This document shows, piece by piece, positions 59,623 through 64,000 of a stretch of DNA of 64,000 bases. Each line of letters opens with the position of its first letter. Position 1 is the stretch's first letter. Position numbers and translations under genes: made by a program. The DNA comes from Blasia pusilla (taxonomy: Eukaryota > Marchantiophyta > Marchantiopsida > Blasiales), in contig CM114274.1 of the NCBI GenBank assembly GCA_050084515.1, positions 36,890,001-36,954,000 of the forward strand, given 5' to 3'. Under the pieces are notes generated by a model. The model made no database searches and was not told where the DNA came from. It saw only the letters and a program-made list of their open reading frames with translations.

Positions 59623-62600
59623 TCAACGAGCAACACGATTGATTGCTTGAAACAAATCTGACAAGAACACGAGTGGTTGGTCAGACGTGAATGGACGACG
59701 AGGTGAGCGACCTCCCACCACCTCCGCACGACGTATTAATGCCAAGGCTTGTGCACGTTGTAAGGCCATTGAGATGCATTGCCTAAAATAAGTAGTAACT
59801 ACCGAGAGAGAAGGACTACGGGAAGGGGCAAGGTGATGATTCTTGAGGGAGTGGTGAGCACATGTTTTCAGGAAAGTATCAAAAGACACATGTAAATGAC
59901 CGAATACTTCCACTGCAAACGGAATAAATCCGTCAGTCGCATGTCTCACAGCATAACTTAAATCCTTGATTCTTGCTTTGCGCCTTCGCCGCCAAACCTT
60001 TGGTATGTGCAGCTCTACACACCAAGTCAGAACGTGTTGGATCAGCAACCACCACATCACCTAGTGTCCGGAATCCACCTCGAGACATAACAAGATCCAC
60101 TCTCCGACGAGAGGTTGCTTGTGTGGTTGAAGGTAGGACGTGGAGTTGCTCTTGCCCAACGGTATATCCTGCCGTACGAGCCACCGATGCTACCGCCTCT
60201 CTAATGACATCATGTGTGGCCGTTCGTTCTCCACCATGTGCACATCGGAGAATATGGATACCCTTGGCATCAATAGGATCCCCACATACACAATTTGGCA
60301 CACCTAAGAGAGAAGGATGGGGAAGTCCAAGACGTAACATGAAGTCATCGAGAATATACTTGAGGAAGACGAAATGGAAGAATAAGAGGATTTGCAAGAA
60401 GCCACGCCCCGCTCGATGACCAAAGACATGAACGAGACGAGCTCGATTAGCGTCGGAGGATGCCTGAGAGAATCTTTGGAAAAGTTGATTTGATGCAGAT
60501 TCTCGGATATATGCTCTTGAAGTCGATCAAGCCCTTGTGTAATTAGTTGACTGAAAGGGGGTAGAATTGCTTGTGTAGCAAGAGGAAGAAGAGCTCGTGC
60601 AGATCTTAGTTGTTGTTGAAATAACAAGTCCCCCTCCTCGACATGGGCGATATGATCCATCAAGATAGGTGTATCTCCTTGGAGAAATCTTGAAGCCATA
60701 ATCGGTGCTACCAACGCCCAACTCCCCAAAAAGGCTGCGGGGGCAGATGTGACTGTGGAGGATAGTCCCACCCCTCCAAAAGAAATAGGCAAGATAGCTT
60801 GTCGTGAAGCAAAGACACCATCCTCTCCCTCAAAGGTATTCGGGCCAAGAAGTTGACCAAAAGTTGCCAAGATAGAAGCATCAAAAGAGGCCGGTGATGT
60901 AAGAAGCTTGAAGTGGGAGGACAAGTGCGAAGAAGGTAGGAAGGTCGTCGAAGAAAACATTGGGAGAGAATCCCATAAGCCACTTGGGGATCCCCAAGAT
61001 GAGGTAATAAATGAAGCCATTCCACGTCTTTCAAAAGGGCCTCATCCAAGAACTTTGAGACATAGTCGATGAAGCCAATTGGGACCCCAATAACTCTAAC
61101 CCCTTCAATGTAAATGGGAAAATCAGGAGTAGGTGGGGTGAATGTTGAGGGAAGGCATGAAGGAGACCATACTCCACATTTACTAGGTTGGACTTTAAGG
61201 TTTAAGAAAGAGAGTTGCTCCACGAAATGGGTATAAGCAGGAACCACTTCAGAAGGAGGACCTAAAATGTGAGTGTCATCGGCAATAGAAGGAAAAAGAC
61301 AAGATGGAAATGCTTGCTTGATGTTGTTGAAGGCACGAAAATGGGCAATGGCAAAGTGTGGGCCTCCCATGGGATCACCTTGACATGTGCCACAAGCCGA
61401 TTGGAGAATACTATATTCCCCAGAAGTAGCATGATGGAAATAGATAATGGGCATATCATAGGCATAGAAGGAGCGAACAAATGGAATGAGGCTCGCGAGT
61501 TGTCCTCCTGCACAACGTAATTCCTCAAAGATGACCGTGAGAAAACGAATTGAATCGTTAGCCACATCGACTTGAATTGCTACCCAATCTGGATGAATAT
61601 CAAGAGTGGAGCGAATCCCATGCACCACAGCCTCACAACCTCCAGGAGTTGCCACTCCAAATTGATGAGGAAATAAGTGGGCACTAAAGTGAGGACGAAA
61701 TTGCAAGCATAGGGATCGACTGACCAAGCGGTATAAAACCTCTCCAATAGCCAAAGGGCGCACACCTGAAGGAGGCTTATCCATAGCCAACAAACGACAA
61801 GCCCCTAAGAGCCTAGAGATAGAGAATGGGAGACGACCTGCCGCCATATGTGCACACACCTTATATAGAGAGACAAAGCCACTTGCTGAATCTCTTTGGG
61901 ATAAAGCAATGGCGGAGATGCTCAAAAACCATCCGTGATAGCCCGCTGGCGATAAGCGAGAGAGTATGCAGAAAAGCCTAGTGAAAACTCTCAGGTCAAG
62001 CTCCAAGTCAAGGTATGTTGTATAGTCTTCCACAAAAGATGGAGCATCGCCACTTGAAGGAGGATGAAGAGCTTCTAAGAGAGCCATTGTTTCCGCACTT
62101 GGAACCGCCGGAGAAAGAGGACCCAATGCTCGAGCTGCACGTGAAAACTCACCAACCTGCCCCAATAGTAGACTTCGTCGAAGGCGTTGTTGTATTGAAG
62201 GCCTCCCATTATTGGCATGTTGAGTGGCATGAGCGCAGACTAAGGCCTCCTCACCAAGTACATGCTCATTTTGAAGATTCTCCCAATCCCCTGACATAAA
62301 GCGTTGAATACGTGTGGAGGTTTCACGATGACCCATTGCACCCCCCCTTGGAGGGAGGACTAAAACCCATTGCGGGAAGAGTAATAGGAGATACCAAGCA
62401 TTTATATCTGTGGGGTCACGCGCTAACCTTTCTAATGGGAATAGCAAAGCTTGTTGGGTGATGGGGCGAAGAGCAATAGGAATACGAGTGTAGAGTCTAG
62501 GACGAGGAAGACCTGGATGGAAAGAGTGAAGGAGATCAATTTGGCTTAACCACGTCCAAGCAGTTGTTGTGGGGAGTGCAGTAGGAGTTGGTATCGGGTT

Positions 62601-63050
62601 AGGGATTGAAGGCCCATGCATGGATCGACAGTACCGTTGATGTCTTTTGATCCCATTAGGAGCAAAGTCCTTACCACAAGGTATGCAACGAACCTTTGGT
62701 ACAAATGGAGAAGTAGAAGGGTTACAAGGAGAGGAGATGGGAGGTGCAAGAGGTGGTGATGGCCGACGATGAGGGGGTAAATAGGTTGGGGAAGGAGGAG
62801 AAGGAGGAGGAGGAAGAGGGGAGATTTGGATAGAATAGATGGGAGTTGGAAGCAAGGGCATAGATGAGATATGTGGGGATGGCAAAGTAGAAGGATTTGG
62901 TAATAATGGATCAGGATTAGGCTCAATAGGACAAGTTGAAGAAGGGAGAAGAGGAGAATCCGGAAGAAATGTAGCGAGTGTAATGGGTGTATTAGCATCT
63001 GGAGGAAAATGGTGAGATCGACGATGAGGAGGTGAACCAGAGGGGAGAGG
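59623..63050 (-). pseudogene. Non-LTR retrotransposon ORF with zinc finger, RT and restriction-like endonuclease
   Basis: From the N-terminus: a proline-rich start, a zinc finger C-x2-C-x11-H-x3-C (RCIPCGKDF...HQRYC, about 62.62-62.69 kb), and RT with GVRPLAIGEVLYRLVSR, HQFGVATPGGCEAVVH, VDVAN, CGTCQGDPMGGPHFA and catalytic SIADDTHI (61271-61290). Next come a thumb region, a zinc knuckle CVCG...HILRCAHGG, and an endonuclease-like RRVDLVMSRGGF...LGDVVVADPT that fits a PD-(D/E)XK fold. A C-terminal FDTFLKTCAHH segment ends at 59623. Frameshifts occur near 60.99, 60.40 and 60.03 kb. The 5' limit is a stop at 63051; the first in-frame ATG is about 62861. No apurinic endonuclease was seen. The element would insert by target-primed reverse transcription. 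This copy is dead but young enough to read easily. Confidence 0.85.
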
Positions 63051-64000
63051 TTACTACAGGAGGGGCGTGTAAAACCAGATAAGCGAGTAGATGGAGAATC
63101 CAACTCCATCTCTCGATGACATAGAAGTAAAGGTAGGCAAGTCTCGAAGATAAGAAAAGACATACTTTAACGTGGTTTGGAGAAAGCATGAGGATAATGA
63201 GCAAAGCAAAAGTAGTGGAGAGATGAAGATTAGGCAATACCGAATTTATGATTGAAAGTTACTATAAAAAAATATAAAAAGTAATTGAAAAGGAAAAGTG
63301 ATGGATATGGTATCGGAAGAGGTGGCTCAAGAATATGAATTTCTAATGTTCTAAACGTATGTAGGGGCGAAACAATAAGGTAAGGAGTTGAAAGAGCAAG
63401 GAAGACTTTTGGGAGGAATTGACCTAAAACAAACCCGTACACAAAAATAGGCGCCTACAAAGAAGGAATAAAAAGTAGAAAACCTACTTGATATCAAAAG
63501 AACGAGCTCGTCAAGACGATCAAAACAAGCCCATACACGCCCAAAACCGACATTTGAGAAGAAAGTTATGAAAGAAATTGGAAACACCAAAAAAGAGGAT
63601 GTGGGGGAGGAAGTGAGGCACCCACCAATGACCGCTATGAGGGAATGAGTTCGTAATGTTAGGCCCAGCCCGTATCAAAAGATCCAGAAAAGCAAGAGGA
63701 ATGCGTTAAACCGATGGTAAGCTGATATCACTCTATAAGGAGAGCGCTATGTTTGAAATTGCATATAGGAATCTATGAGCAAATTTAGGAGAGAAGGAGG
63801 TCCAAAGATCCCAAGAACTTTGGAAATCTCAATCTTAAGAGAACCCAAAGTTCAAGCTTGAGAAGATGAACACATTGGGCCTTAAATTGAAAAGATTGGA
63901 TCACCATGGAAATAGTTACAAACAAAATTCTAAACGTCCGCCATAATCTTCCTCCATAGTCCTCCTCCTCCCACTTTGGAGATCCGCCCAAAGTGGGAGG
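63051..64000. other. Upstream DNA of the non-LTR element; terminal hairpin
   Basis: Probably 5' UTR of the non-LTR element near 63.05-63.2 kb, then intergenic DNA. At 63967-64000 a 13-bp inverted repeat (CCTCCCACTTTGG with its complement) ends at the window edge. No gene recognised. Confidence 0.4.

Overview
The window is nuclear DNA of a land plant with a large, repeat-rich, intron-containing genome. The two host genes are typical of embryophytes: a sucrose-6-phosphate phosphatase (minus strand, about 6.97-10.41 kb, eight exons) and a type-B cytokinin response regulator (minus strand, about 38.2-40.7 kb, five exons). Both have GT-AG introns and GC-rich, pyrimidine/purine-biased upstream regions. 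The mobile elements (a DNA-methyltransferase-bearing Ty3 element and an RLE-type non-LTR element) suggest a seedless plant (bryophyte, lycophyte or fern) rather than a flowering plant. That is inference; the species cannot be read from the sequence.

Layout: 0-0.64 kb Helitron helicase relic; 2.1-5.4 kb decayed Ty3/gypsy pieces, one split by a 1.3-kb LTR-like insertion carrying a strong hairpin; 6.3-11.3 kb the SPP gene and its upstream region; 11.3-20.8 kb AT-rich DNA with no recognisable gene and one long (GA)n; 20.77-29.88 kb a Ty3/gypsy retrotransposon; 29.9-33.9 kb a cluster of short Helitron-like elements, including a head-to-tail pair; 34.2-36.4 kb a GC-rich stretch without a convincing gene; 38.2-42.7 kb the response regulator and its upstream region; 43-46.9 kb AT-rich DNA; 46.9-53.2 kb a degenerate Ty1/copia element on the minus strand with both LTRs and nested repeats; 55.2-57.5 kb a tandem array of about 128-bp units with higher-order structure; 58.1-63.1 kb two oppositely oriented copies (a 3' fragment and a nearly full coding region) of a non-LTR element with a restriction-like endonuclease.

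The most striking object is the retrotransposon at 20.77-29.88 kb. Between protease and reverse transcriptase it carries a 438-codon open frame with the ordered motifs of a DNMT3-like cytosine-5 methyltransferase, and after the integrase it carries a PHD-like zinc finger. One element therefore pairs a DNA-methylation writer with a putative chromatin reader. Its gag and pol frames are broken mostly by TAG codons, many where tryptophan is expected, while the methyltransferase frame is open throughout. Its LTR layout (B - internal - A - B - A) is what linearisation of a two-LTR circle would give. DNMT-bearing LTR elements have been reported in some algae and dinoflagellates as far as I recall, so the class is not wholly new, but this copy, its PHD finger and its permuted structure merit attention.

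The response regulator also has a local in-frame duplication of a 3' splice site plus exon start inside its DNA-binding domain, which predicts two protein isoforms.
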